Part shown: positions 13,200-21,756 of the stretch, in pieces | Layout of the letters: every line of letters begins with the position of its first letter | Numbering within the stretch: the first letter of the stretch is position 1 | Source of the DNA: Eubacterium sp. UBA3720 | GTDB taxonomy: Bacteria; Bacillota; Clostridia; Lachnospirales; Lachnospiraceae | Reading direction: 5' to 3' | Assembly: GCA_002371335.1 (NCBI GenBank) | Contig: DFHP01000153.1 | Coordinates: forward strand, 1-24,897 | Length of the DNA: 24,897 bases | Position numbers and translations under genes: made by a program | The notes under the pieces: generated by a model | Seen by the model: only the letters and a program-made list of their open reading frames with translations | What the model was told of the DNA's origin: nothing | Databases searched by the model: none

Positions 13200-14741
13200 T
13201 TATTCTGTTACTTCTTCTTTCTGAATGTCTTCTTTATCCTCTTTCGGGAGCCGTCCGTAAAGACGCGCCAGAGAGTATATGCTCGAAGCCAGCTCCTCTG
13301 ACAGGAAGTTCGGCTGCAGACGCCACTGCCAGTTTGTTCCGAAGCTTCCCGGTTCATTCATACGGGCTTCCCTGCCCTTCACCAGGTAATCCTGAAGCGG
13401 AATGATGCACAGATTTGCGGAAGATCTGTATGCCTCTCTGATGATATCCCATGTAAGGCCGCCAAGGTCGTACTGACCGGAATTAATGAATCGCCGGCAG
13501 AAATCCCGGTCGTGCTCATTCAATTCCTCAAGCCACTGTCGCAAAGGCGCGTTATCGTGAGTTCCTGTATAGACAACGCTGTTCTTCTCATGATTATATG
13601 TCAGATATTTGCTGGATTCACTCCAGTCAAAAGCATACTCAAGGACCTGCATTCCGGGAAATCCGGAATCCTCCAGAAGCTTTTCGGTGCGCTCTGTGAT
13701 CGTTCCCAGATCTTCGGCAATAATATCCAGTTTCTTTCCGAGATTCTTCGATATTACCTTGAAAAACTCCGCGCCGGGTCCATCCTTCTGCACGCCGTTC
13801 TCAGCCGTCTCGTCCTCGAACGGAATCTCATAATATGAATCAAATCCATGGAAATGGTCGATGCGGATCACATCGCAAAGCTCATACGTGCGCTCGATCC
13901 TTCTGGTCCACCAGGAATAGCCGTCGGCTTTTCTGGCTTCCCAGTCATAGATCGGGTTTCCCCAGAGCTGGCCTGTCTCCGAAAACGCATCCGGCGGACA
14001 TCCGGCCACGCTTACCGGCATCAATTCTTCATCAAACTCAAAGGCTTCAGGATGCGCCCATGTATCTGCGCTGTCCATAGCTACATAGAATGGAATGTCT
14101 CCTATGATCTTTATTCCCTTGTCATTCGCGTATTTCCGAAGCTTTCTCCACTGGAGATCGAACTCATACTGCTGGAAAACGATGAAATCAACGGAGTCCG
14201 CAAGCTCTTCGAAAACTTTCACCATTACGGAAGGAAGCCGTTTCTTATAGTCGGGATCCCAGTCAAGCCAGCTGATACCTTCAAACTTCTCCTTGATGGA
14301 CATGAATGCCGCGTAATCCTTCAGCCAGTATGATTCTTTTTTCTTATACGCCCAGAATTCCTGCGAGTCATCCAATCCCTTTTCACAGAAGCGGTCAAAC
14401 GCTATTTTAAGCAATTTATATCTGGAATTATACTGCGCGCCGTAATCTACTTTCTCCTGATCAGCTCCAAAATCACATTCATTGCATTCATCCCATGTAA
14501 GAAGCCCCTCTTCGATCAGACCCTCCAGCGAAATAAAATAAGGGTTTCCCGCAAAAGCCGAAAACGGCTGATACGGAGAATCGCCGAAACCCGTCGGTCC
14601 GAAGGGCAGGACCTGCCAGTAACGCTGGCCCGCTTTTTCCAGAAAATCTACAAATGCATATGCTTCTTTGTCAAAACATCCGATCCCAAATCTCGAAGGC
14701 AATGAGAAGATCGGAAGCAAAATACCACTTTCTCGTTTCAT
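13200..14741 (-). CDS. malQ: 4-alpha-glucanotransferase (amylomaltase, GH77)
   Basis: It transfers alpha-1,4-glucan segments between maltodextrins and releases glucose, in the cytoplasm. The 513-residue length is typical of the short bacterial amylomaltase. Opening motifs GILLPIFSLPSRFGIG and DSPYQPFSAFAGNPYFI are diagnostic. Catalytic residues fall where expected: nucleophile D295 in VIRIDHFHGF, acid/base E343 in IIAEDLG and transition-state stabiliser D396 in GTHDNAPLRQW, close to the Thermus numbering. NEPGSFGTNWQWR near the C-terminus is also conserved. TTTGGAGAAAC lies upstream of the ATG. It is a single-gene unit with its own perfect consensus promoter and terminator. No maltodextrin phosphorylase or transporter is nearby in the window. 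Confidence 0.97.
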   Translation of the reverse strand: MKRESGILLPIFSLPSRFGIGCFDKEAYAFVDFLEKAGQRYWQVLPFGPTGFGDSPYQPFSAFAGNPYFISLEGLIEEGLLTWDECNECDFGADQEKVDYGAQYNSRYKLLKIAFDRFCEKGLDDSQEFWAYKKKESYWLKDYAAFMSIKEKFEGISWLDWDPDYKKRLPSVMVKVFEELADSVDFIVFQQYEFDLQWRKLRKYANDKGIKIIGDIPFYVAMDSADTWAHPEAFEFDEELMPVSVAGCPPDAFSETGQLWGNPIYDWEARKADGYSWWTRRIERTYELCDVIRIDHFHGFDSYYEIPFEDETAENGVQKDGPGAEFFKVISKNLGKKLDIIAEDLGTITERTEKLLEDSGFPGMQVLEYAFDWSESSKYLTYNHEKNSVVYTGTHDNAPLRQWLEELNEHDRDFCRRFINSGQYDLGGLTWDIIREAYRSSANLCIIPLQDYLVKGREARMNEPGSFGTNWQWRLQPNFLSEELASSIYSLARLYGRLPKEDKEDIQKEEVTE

Positions 14742-14779
14742 TTTTGTTTCTCCAAATCAAAGTGTAAAGTAACTTGTTC

Positions 14780-14808
14780 ATTATACTAAATGATCTGCTC
14801 AATGTCAA
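14780..14808 (-). promoter_or_regulatory. Perfect consensus sigma-A promoter of malQ
   Basis: On the minus strand TTGACA (14803-14808), a 17-bp spacer and TATAAT (14780-14785) match the consensus exactly. The predicted leader is about 30 nt. A 22-bp tandem repeat ends five bases upstream of the -35 box. Confidence 0.8.
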
Positions 14809-14813
14809 AAACG

Positions 14814-14857
14814 TCTCATCCTGAGAAAGCTATCATCTCATCCTGAGAAAACTATCA
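14814..14857. repeat. Two tandem 22-bp repeats upstream of the malQ promoter
   Basis: TCTCATCCTGAGAAAGCTATCA (22 bp, with first copy 14814-14835) is followed at once by a second copy (14836-14857) with one difference, G to A, in the sixteenth base. Each unit contains the small palindrome CTCA-TCC-TGAG. The 22-bp period is about two helical turns, the layout of a tandem protein-binding site. It is directly upstream of the malQ -35 box and about 90 bp upstream of the aminotransferase promoter. Confidence 0.7.
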
Positions 14858-14947
14858 CCCTCTCCGGAAACGCCATTGTATTCTTTTCGGAAAATGTCCT
14901 TCTTTCCGGATTTTTTTCCGGCAATGTACTTTTTTTAAAAAATAAGG

Positions 14948-14977
14948 TTGAGAATTTTGTTGGTTTTGACGTATAAT
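14948..14977 (+). promoter_or_regulatory. Putative promoter of the aminotransferase gene
   Basis: TTGAGA (14948-14953) and TATAAT (14972-14977) are separated by 18 bp. A hairpin AAAGGCTT/AAGCCTTT (14981-15007) begins at about the predicted start site and is followed by TTGATTTATTTTTT, resembling a weak attenuator ahead of the AAGAAGGAT ribosome binding site. Confidence 0.5.
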
Positions 14978-15038
14978 AACAAAGGCTTTCCGGAAGTTTA
15001 AGCCTTTTGATTTATTTTTTAAGAAGGATGATGCAATA

Positions 15039-16340
15039 ATGAAACCATATGTTGAGATGACAAAAGAGGATCTCGCAGCAGAGATCACACAGTTAAAAAA
15101 AGAATACAGCGATGTACAGGCGCATGGTCTTGCGCTTGATATGAGCCGCGGAAAACCCTGCAAGGAACAGCTGGATCTTTCCATGGGGCTGATGGACGTT
15201 CTGAATTCTTCTTCAGATCTTTATACCGACGAGGGAATTGACTGCCGCAATTACGGCGGACTGATCGGCATCGAGGAAGCCCGTGTCCTTATCGGCGATA
15301 TGATGGAAAACAATCCCAACGATATCATTATCTACGGAAATTCTTCCCTGAATATCATGTATGATACGGTATCCCGCGCCTATACCCACGGTATCCTCGG
15401 AAATACGCCATGGTGCAAGCTTGAAAAGGTAAAATTCCTCTGCCCTGTTCCGGGTTATGACCGCCACTTCAAGATCACTGAGTTTTTCGGGATCGACATG
15501 ATCACCGTTCCCATGACGCCTGACGGTCCTGATATGGACATTGTAGAAAAACTTGTCTCTTCTGACGAAGCGATCAAGGGCATCTGGTGTGTACCGAAAT
15601 ACTCCAATCCGCAGGGATATTCATATTCTGACGAAACTGTCCGCCGTTTTGCAAGGCTCAAACCCGCCGCAAAGGATTTCCGTATATTCTGGGATAACGC
15701 ATACGGAATCCATCATCTTTATGATCATCAGCAGGATTATCTTATCGAGATCCTCGCCGAATGCAAACGCGCCGGAAACCCTGATATGGTATATAAATTC
15801 GCTTCCACTTCAAAGATCACCTTCCCCGGAAGCGGTATCGCGGCCCTGGCTACCTCGCCGAACAACATGGAAGACATCAAAGCACAGTTATGCAATCAGA
15901 CCATCGGCCACGATAAAGTAAACCAGCTTCGTCATGTCCGCTTCTTCGGAGATATTCACGGAATGGTGGAGCATATGAAAAAGCACGCTGATATTCTCCG
16001 TCCTAAATTTGAAATGGTGGAGGAGATCTTCGATAAGAATCTGAGCGGACTCGGTATAGGTACATGGACAAAACCGCTGGGCGGATACTTTATCAGCTTT
16101 GATACTCTCCCGGGCTGCGCCAAGGCTGTAGTTAAGAGAGCAAAAAAAGCAGGCGTTGTAATGACGGCCGCGGGCGCTACATATCCCTATGGTAAAGATC
16201 CTCTTGACAGCAATATACGTGTGGCTCCCACTTTCCCGTGTCTGGAAGATCTGGAGAAGGCCGCCAGCCTCTTTACGCTTTGCGTAAAACTGGTAAGCGC
16301 TGAAAAGATCTATGCAGAAAAATGCAGGGAGGAAGCCTGA
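15039..16340 (+). CDS. PLP-dependent class I aminotransferase (MocR-like/aspartate type)
   Basis: A cytoplasmic pyridoxal-phosphate enzyme of 433 residues, most similar in layout to the unusual aspartate aminotransferase group annotated as Aminotran_MocR (PF12897), without any DNA-binding domain. Hallmarks are DMSRGKPC near residue 35, the substrate-side RNYGGLIGIEEAR, NSSLNIMYD, CPVPGYDRHF, the PLP-ring aspartate/tyrosine in FWDNAYGIHHL, the Schiff-base lysine in FASTSKITFPGSG (about residue 260) and the carboxylate-binding arginine in SNIRVAPTFP. AAGAAGGAT gives the ribosome binding site. Aspartate-oxoglutarate transamination is the likeliest activity but specificity is not certain. It is a single-gene unit, convergent with vanY, with a shared terminator. 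Confidence 0.9.
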   Translation: MKPYVEMTKEDLAAEITQLKKEYSDVQAHGLALDMSRGKPCKEQLDLSMGLMDVLNSSSDLYTDEGIDCRNYGGLIGIEEARVLIGDMMENNPNDIIIYGNSSLNIMYDTVSRAYTHGILGNTPWCKLEKVKFLCPVPGYDRHFKITEFFGIDMITVPMTPDGPDMDIVEKLVSSDEAIKGIWCVPKYSNPQGYSYSDETVRRFARLKPAAKDFRIFWDNAYGIHHLYDHQQDYLIEILAECKRAGNPDMVYKFASTSKITFPGSGIAALATSPNNMEDIKAQLCNQTIGHDKVNQLRHVRFFGDIHGMVEHMKKHADILRPKFEMVEEIFDKNLSGLGIGTWTKPLGGYFISFDTLPGCAKAVVKRAKKAGVVMTAAGATYPYGKDPLDSNIRVAPTFPCLEDLEKAASLFTLCVKLVSAEKIYAEKCREEA

Positions 16341-16402
16341 GCACGGCGTATGCATCCCCGAAGGGATTCTGTCACAAAAAATGACGTATTCCCTATGACA
16401 CA
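16341..16402 (+). repeat. Composite palindromic repeat, copy R4
   Basis: It starts on the base after the aminotransferase stop. GCACGGCGTATGCATCCCCG, then AAGGGATTC, then a degenerate hairpin TGTCAC..CTATGACA. The first 20 bases correspond to GTGCGGCGTGTGCATCTCCC of R5 and the last eight are identical to the right arm of R5 and R3. The hairpin is weaker than in R2, R3 and R5. Confidence 0.65.
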
Positions 16403-16404
16403 CA

Positions 16405-16440
16405 AAACCGGAGAGCTTTTTAAAGCTCTCCGGTTTTTTA
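16405..16440. terminator. Bidirectional intrinsic terminator between aminotransferase and vanY
   Basis: AAACCGGAGAGCTTT (16405-16419) and AAAGCTCTCCGGTTT (16422-16436) form a perfect 15-bp stem with a TT loop, with T-runs on both strands. It serves the plus-strand aminotransferase and the minus-strand vanY, which converge here. Confidence 0.88.
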
Positions 16441-16450
16441 TTATCCCGCG

Positions 16451-17353
16451 TTACCCCTGTATCTGCTCCTTCAAGGTATAAAGATCCAGAAACTCTTCCA
16501 GCGTCAGGCCATTCTTCTGAATAAACTCTGCCGCCTCTTTGCCGACATACCGGAAATGCCATGGCTCGTAATCGATTCCCGTAATATTCTCCTTTCCTTT
16601 GGGATAACGAAGAATAAAACCATATTCCTGACAGTGGGCAAGCAGCCATTTATAAGTATCCGTATCCTCGATGGACTCATCCTTATATTCGTAGTAAACG
16701 TCGGTAAGATCCGTGGCAAGTCCCGTCTGATGCTCACTGGCACCGGGAAGTGAGAGTGTTTTCAGCGCCTCTTCCTCTCCGTACTCTTCCACATCATTTT
16801 CCATAAGCTGTTCCTGAATCTCATAGGATCTGTATCCGGATGAAATACATACGCTCAGTCCCTGCGCTCTGGCGTCTTCTACGAATTGTGTCAGAGCGTC
16901 ATAAATCTCTGTGCTTATCTCAACATTCTCTATCTCTCTGGTCTCGGGAATATATGTTTCATCCAGCATATTCCACCTGTTCACCAGAATATACTCCCAT
17001 GAATCAAGATCGATGTCCGGCAGCGCATTGATAAGCGCCGCCTTTTCCGCCGGGATCTTTGCCTCCTCCGCTTTCTGCGCTGACGCCTTCTTTCCGGATG
17101 TGACCGCTGCCGAAAGCGAAGATGAAGCCGTTTCCGATATTGCAGATGTTCCGCTTACTGCTTCTGTCTCTGCGGATCTGTCGTTCTGTCTTATCATTGT
17201 CTGCGTCTCACTGTTAAGTTTAACAATAAAATAAACAATGACCGCAGCCGCTATCAGAAATACCGTCAGAACAAATCTGAATCTGAGATTCATTGCCCTT
17301 TCTGAAGACGATACCTTTTTTCGCTTAGATGAATGTCCCTTTTTTTCAGTCAT
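16451..17353 (-). CDS. VanY-like D-alanyl-D-alanine carboxypeptidase (peptidase M15B)
   Basis: A zinc D,D-carboxypeptidase that trims the terminal D-Ala from peptidoglycan stem peptides outside the membrane. With the ATG at 17353 it is 300 residues. A basic cytoplasmic start is followed by one transmembrane segment (about residues 26-46), then a Ser/Ala/Glu-rich linker to about 105, then the catalytic domain. SSGYRSYEIQ, the zinc motif SEHQTGLATDL (H208, D215) and EPWHFRYVG (H266) are all intact. An alternative GTG start at 17365 lacks a well-placed ribosome binding site. It lies 54 bp after the CapA-like gene and is probably co-transcribed. No vanHAX or two-component genes are near, so it is a cell-wall housekeeping enzyme and not evidence of vancomycin resistance. 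Confidence 0.92.
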   Translation of the reverse strand: MTEKKGHSSKRKKVSSSERAMNLRFRFVLTVFLIAAAVIVYFIVKLNSETQTMIRQNDRSAETEAVSGTSAISETASSSLSAAVTSGKKASAQKAEEAKIPAEKAALINALPDIDLDSWEYILVNRWNMLDETYIPETREIENVEISTEIYDALTQFVEDARAQGLSVCISSGYRSYEIQEQLMENDVEEYGEEEALKTLSLPGASEHQTGLATDLTDVYYEYKDESIEDTDTYKWLLAHCQEYGFILRYPKGKENITGIDYEPWHFRYVGKEAAEFIQKNGLTLEEFLDLYTLKEQIQG

Positions 17354-17407
17354 AATATTAATCACCAGCCTTATTATTATTCTTCCCTTGTCGACTATTG
17401 GAAAAGC

Positions 17408-19117
17408 TTAGTAAGAGGCTTCCCCATTGTCCTCTTCATAATCATTTTCATATGATCCGTAATCCTCAGCTTCCGTTCCATATGGAGCTTCACTCTCATT
17501 TCCGGCGTCTCCCCCATCCGGATATGATGCTTCATCACTGATACCTTCACCTGTATTTTCATCCTGTGCGTTCACGTCTATGGCAGGCGCGCCGCTTATC
17601 ACATCGCTTCCGCTGACCCCGCCGGCGTCAGAGCCGGCGGCCGCCTCCTCTTCCGCTCCGGTCTCCCGGGAAAGATTTCCCGCATCAGTTCCGAATACAG
17701 TCTGAGCTTTTGCCAGCCCTTCTCCGATCACGGCCATTGTTCTCTCGTATGAGGCCCTGGCCTGATCATATATCCCGCCAAGACCTGTGGATGATTCGAT
17801 CTGCTCCACATTGTCAAGGGGTAATATATAGAATTCTCTCGAGCCGCTTTCTTCATCAATTATTTTACATACCCATGTCGGAATTGCATTTACGCCCGTT
17901 ATAGCTACACTGCCTTCGGTGTCCTGATGCAGTGTAAGCGTGATTATAACGCCGTCCTCCGTGTAACCGCCCGGCATGTCCTCTTCCATCAGCTCCTGCC
18001 TCTGATTGCTGAGCGCGTTTCCCTCGGAGTAAATACAGAACATATTTTTTGAGCCGTCGGAACTTGTCAGTACGTCGATAGGCTGTTCACAATGCGGATG
18101 ACCTCCGATCAGAGCATCCACTCCCAGATCACAGAGCCTCTGCGCCAATTCCTTCTGGAAATCATTCGGTTCCAGCTGATACTCTGTTCCCCAGTGAAGA
18201 TTTCCCACAATAAACTGAGCACCCTCATCCCGCATTTCTTTTATTACGCCTTCCACTTCCTGATAGAACGGTACGGGATTTGCAGGGTCAAAGGTATTGA
18301 TCAGACCGGATACAGAATCATCGACCGGTATGGCGTTAATATTCATTCCGGTACCTTCCGTCTCATAGGTGTAGTCGAAAAAACCAACCTGCACGCCCTG
18401 AATTGACTTTATGGTATAACGCTTATCATTCTCATCCGCGCGTACGCCGGTATAGTCAATGCCGTTATCTCTGAAAAAACCGGCCGTGCGGGTGACGCCT
18501 TCCGCCATGCCGTCATATATATGATTTGTAGCCAGCATCTGCATATCCACGCCGCTGTTCCTGATGGCAAAGGCAAAACTCTCCGGACACCGGAATAACG
18601 GATGTCCGCTGTACTCGTAGTCATCCGTACAAATACTTCCCTCAAACTCACAGGTCATATAATCTGGCGCGCTGTATAAAGGCGTAATATACTGATATAC
18701 AGACTCAAAACTGTAAATACCTTCCTCCTGCTCTGCTTCATCCAGAATGGGACTGTGCATAAGCATACATCCGGTACTTCCCAGCGTAATAGTCTTTTCT
18801 TCATAAACTTCCTTTCCGGTATCCGACACAAGCTTCGCGCTCTTATTCAGCGTAACTGTTTCGCTGCTGCTGCCAAGATTGATCATCCTCGCCGCCATCA
18901 AAAAAACAATAATGATCGTCAGATAATACTTGCGCGGCCATTCACCAAACGGCGGAAGCTCCTGAAAAAAGGCACGTATCCATCCCGGGTTTTTTCTGGC
19001 TTCGATCCTCTGCTCTACACGTTTCTTTCTCTTTTTTACTTTCTTTCTCCTGGCCTTGTTTCTCTTGCTTCTTTCCTCCGGGGTCTCAGGACCAGGCCCC
19101 ATGAAATACTTAAACAT
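17408..19117 (-). CDS. CapA-family membrane-anchored metallophosphatase-like protein
   Basis: Related to CapA/PgsA proteins of poly-gamma-glutamate synthesis and similar envelope proteins; the true substrate is unknown. The ATG at 19117 (569 residues) has AAAGGAAT upstream. Residues 12-42 are strikingly basic (RSKRNKARRKKVKKRKKR), one transmembrane segment lies near 64-79, and the CapA domain spans roughly 108-430 with LATNHIYDGMAEG, NLHWGTEYQ and LGVDALIGGHPH. The usual first metal motif (GD.ML) reads STGCML here, so a ligand may be missing. The last 110 residues are low-complexity and acidic (Glu, Asp, Gly, Ser, Tyr), ending EEDNGEASY. The protein is therefore cationic inside and anionic outside. 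Its neighbour is a VanY-like peptidase, supporting an envelope role. No capB, capC or capE genes are present. Confidence 0.85.
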   Translation of the reverse strand: MFKYFMGPGPETPEERSKRNKARRKKVKKRKKRVEQRIEARKNPGWIRAFFQELPPFGEWPRKYYLTIIIVFLMAARMINLGSSSETVTLNKSAKLVSDTGKEVYEEKTITLGSTGCMLMHSPILDEAEQEEGIYSFESVYQYITPLYSAPDYMTCEFEGSICTDDYEYSGHPLFRCPESFAFAIRNSGVDMQMLATNHIYDGMAEGVTRTAGFFRDNGIDYTGVRADENDKRYTIKSIQGVQVGFFDYTYETEGTGMNINAIPVDDSVSGLINTFDPANPVPFYQEVEGVIKEMRDEGAQFIVGNLHWGTEYQLEPNDFQKELAQRLCDLGVDALIGGHPHCEQPIDVLTSSDGSKNMFCIYSEGNALSNQRQELMEEDMPGGYTEDGVIITLTLHQDTEGSVAITGVNAIPTWVCKIIDEESGSREFYILPLDNVEQIESSTGLGGIYDQARASYERTMAVIGEGLAKAQTVFGTDAGNLSRETGAEEEAAAGSDAGGVSGSDVISGAPAIDVNAQDENTGEGISDEASYPDGGDAGNESEAPYGTEAEDYGSYENDYEEDNGEASY

Positions 19118-19155
19118 TACAATTCCTTTACATATATTGTTAAAATAATGCAAAT

Positions 19156-19183
19156 ATTATATCACAAATATTTAATATTGCAA
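19156..19183 (-). promoter_or_regulatory. Putative promoter of the capA-vanY unit
   Basis: TTGCAA (19178-19183) and TATAAT (19156-19161 on the minus strand) are separated by 16 bp, about 38 bp before the CapA-like start, in a strongly AT-rich stretch. Confidence 0.65.
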
Positions 19184-19214
19184 AATATTCCATATTTGCC
19201 TTCCTCTATGACAT

Positions 19215-19240
19215 AAAAAGAGCTGCCATACGGCAGCCCT
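19215..19240 (-). terminator. Intrinsic terminator of leuS
   Basis: On the minus strand GGGCTGCC-GTAT-GGCAGCTC followed by TTTTT. It lies about 65 bp after the leuS stop and overlaps the sequence CTATGACATAAAAA, which also occurs upstream of leuS. Confidence 0.8.
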
Positions 19241-19302
19241 TCCCTCTCATTTAACAATGGGAAAACATTTTTAAGTATCATAGTTTCCCGATTCGTGAAG
19301 TA

Positions 19303-21717
19303 TTACTTCTGCACTATATTCACGATCTTTCCGGGTACATAAATCTCTTTGATGATATTGCCCGTCAGTTTATTTGCGACAGCTTCCTTTGCCTTCGCGA
19401 TGACATCTTCCTTTGACGCATCCCTGGCTGTCTTAATCGTTCCTCTGGTTTTTCCGTTCACCTGAACAGCCACCGTGATCTCATCTTCCACAGTTTTGGC
19501 TTCATCGTATGCCGGCCAGCTTTCGAACGCTATGGTGTCCTTATGTCCGAGACACTCCCAGAGCTCTTCGCCCATGTGCGGACAGATACATGAAAACATC
19601 TTTATAAATCCTTCCGCATATTCTGCCGGACAGGATCCCGACTTGTACACTTCATTTACAAATATCATCATCTGCGCAATAGCAGTGTTGAAACCAAGCG
19701 CTTCGAAATCGTTCGTGACTTTCTTTACTGTCTGGTGATAGATCTTTGTCAGGCTGCCATCGTTGTCCTCTGTAAGATTTGCCGGATCGCTGAAGAATTT
19801 CCATACACGGTTCAGGAATTTTCTGGCGCCCGCAACTCCCTGGGAGCTCCATGGCTTCGACACCTCAAGCGGTCCCATGAACATTTCATAAAGACGAAGT
19901 GTATCCGCTCCGTATTCATTTACGATATCGCTCGGATTGACAACGAATTCCGGAAATCTCTTACCCATCTTTATTCCGTTCTCACCAAGGATCATTCCCT
20001 GATGGACAAGCTTTTTGAAAGGTTCTTTAACCGGAGAAAGGCCCTGATCATACAGGAAGCGGTTCCAGATACGTGAATACATCAGATGGCCTACCGCATG
20101 CTCCGGACCTCCTACATAAAGATCCACAGGCATCCAGTGCTTCAGCAGTTCCTGATTGGCAAATTCTTTGTCATTGTCCGGATCGATATACCGGAAATAA
20201 TACCAGGATGAACCTGCGGAGCCCGGCATTGTAGAGGTCTCGCGTTTGCCGCGGATTCCGTTTCTGTCATATTTCTTCCACTCAACGGCGTTCTCCAGAG
20301 GAGCCTGTCCGTTCTTTCCTTTATAATCATCCAGCTCAGGAAGGATCAGCGGCAGCTCTTCATCCGGAATGAAATAAATGCTTCCGTCTTCCTTATGTAC
20401 GCATGGTACAGGCTCTCCCCAATATCTCTGGCGGGCGAATATCCACTCACGGAAATGGTAATTGACTACACGTCTGGCAACTCCCATTGATTCAAGCTTT
20501 TCAGTGATGGCTTCCTTCGCGTCCTCAACGACCATTCCTGTAAATTCTTCCGAATTCATCAGTCTGCAGCCCTTACCCATGTAACTCTGCTTCTCAAAAG
20601 CACACTCGGATACGTCTGCTCCGTCGATGACCTGGATCATTTCTATATTATGAGCGACGGCATACTCAAAATCTCTCTGGTCATGACTTGGCACTGCCAT
20701 AACCGCGCCTGTTCCGTAGCTTGCAAGAACAAAATCGCCGATAAATATCTCTACCTCTTTACCGTTCGCCGGATTGATACATGTGATTCCCTTCAGTCTG
20801 CAGCCGGATTTTCCCTTATTCAGATCTGTACGGTCCATGTCATTTTTCTTCAATGTCTCGTCGATATAAGCCTGAACCTCTTCCTTGTTTTCTATACGGT
20901 CCATGAGGCTCTTCACGATCTCTCCGTCCGGAGCAAGAACCATAAAGGTTATTCCGTAGATCGTTTCGATACATGTGGTAAAAATAGAAAACTTTCCGCC
21001 TCCCACGATCTGAAACTCTACTTCAACTCCTGTCGATTTTCCGATCCAGTTTCTCTGGATCTCTTTTGTAGATTCCGGCCAGTCAATCTCATTCAGACCT
21101 TCCAGCAGTTTCTCCGCAAACGCCGGCTGATCGATGACCCACTGCTTCATGTTTTTCCGGATAACAGGATAGCCTCCGCGCTCTGATTTTCCGTCGATGA
21201 CCTCATCATTGGAAAGCACCGTACCCAACTCTTCACACCAGTTAACAGGCATATCGATGTATTTGGCGTAGCCTGCCTCATAAAGTTTTTTGAAAATCCA
21301 CTGTGTCCATTTATAGAATCCCGGATCAGAAGTGGCCACCATTTTTGACCAGTCATAGTCAAAACCAAGCTCTTTAAGCTGTTTGGAGAAAGTCTGGATA
21401 TTCTGCTCAGTAAATGCGGCCGGATGATTTCCTGTACTTACCGCATACTGCTCTGCCGGAAGTCCGAACGAATCATATCCCATCGGATGAAGAACATTAT
21501 ATCCCTGCATCCTTTTCATACGGGACATGATATCTGTCGCCGTATATCCTTCCGGATGGCCTGCGTGAAGACCTACGCCCGACGGATACGGAAACATATC
21601 CAGCGCGTAATACTTCGGTTTGCTGAAATCCCAGACATCAGTCTTGAATGTCTGATTGTCTTCCCAATATTTCTGCCATTTTGGCTCGACAACTTTGTGA
21701 TTATAAAGCTCTGCCAT
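19303..21717 (-). CDS. leuS: Leucyl-tRNA synthetase
   Basis: It charges tRNA-Leu with leucine. With the ATG at 21717 (MAELYNHKVVEPKWQKYW, 804 residues) it has GGAAAGAGGAT upstream; the longer frame to 21774 would start inside a repeat. The catalytic HIGH motif is HAGH at 51-54 in PYPSGVGLHAGHPEGYTATD, as in other bacterial LeuRS. FREWIFARQRYWGEPVPC and SSWYYFRYIDP are also standard. Two regions are unusual. The KMSKS loop reads KMGKRFPE near residue 582, keeping both lysines. The editing-domain threonine-rich motif, normally TTRPDT, reads TTCIET near residue 245, although GTGAVMAVPSHDQRDFEYA with its aspartate is intact. A C-terminal VQVNGKTRGTIK domain is present. It is a single-gene unit with its own terminator. 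Confidence 0.96.
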   Translation of the reverse strand: MAELYNHKVVEPKWQKYWEDNQTFKTDVWDFSKPKYYALDMFPYPSGVGLHAGHPEGYTATDIMSRMKRMQGYNVLHPMGYDSFGLPAEQYAVSTGNHPAAFTEQNIQTFSKQLKELGFDYDWSKMVATSDPGFYKWTQWIFKKLYEAGYAKYIDMPVNWCEELGTVLSNDEVIDGKSERGGYPVIRKNMKQWVIDQPAFAEKLLEGLNEIDWPESTKEIQRNWIGKSTGVEVEFQIVGGGKFSIFTTCIETIYGITFMVLAPDGEIVKSLMDRIENKEEVQAYIDETLKKNDMDRTDLNKGKSGCRLKGITCINPANGKEVEIFIGDFVLASYGTGAVMAVPSHDQRDFEYAVAHNIEMIQVIDGADVSECAFEKQSYMGKGCRLMNSEEFTGMVVEDAKEAITEKLESMGVARRVVNYHFREWIFARQRYWGEPVPCVHKEDGSIYFIPDEELPLILPELDDYKGKNGQAPLENAVEWKKYDRNGIRGKRETSTMPGSAGSSWYYFRYIDPDNDKEFANQELLKHWMPVDLYVGGPEHAVGHLMYSRIWNRFLYDQGLSPVKEPFKKLVHQGMILGENGIKMGKRFPEFVVNPSDIVNEYGADTLRLYEMFMGPLEVSKPWSSQGVAGARKFLNRVWKFFSDPANLTEDNDGSLTKIYHQTVKKVTNDFEALGFNTAIAQMMIFVNEVYKSGSCPAEYAEGFIKMFSCICPHMGEELWECLGHKDTIAFESWPAYDEAKTVEDEITVAVQVNGKTRGTIKTARDASKEDVIAKAKEAVANKLTGNIIKEIYVPGKIVNIVQK

Positions 21718-21756
21718 TTTACGAATCCTCTTTCCTGTTATTCTTTTATATGCGAG

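Noticed and set aside
16451..17353. Vancomycin resistance determinant
   Set aside because: A VanY-type peptidase alone, without vanHAX ligase genes or a vanRS pair, is a common cell-wall enzyme.
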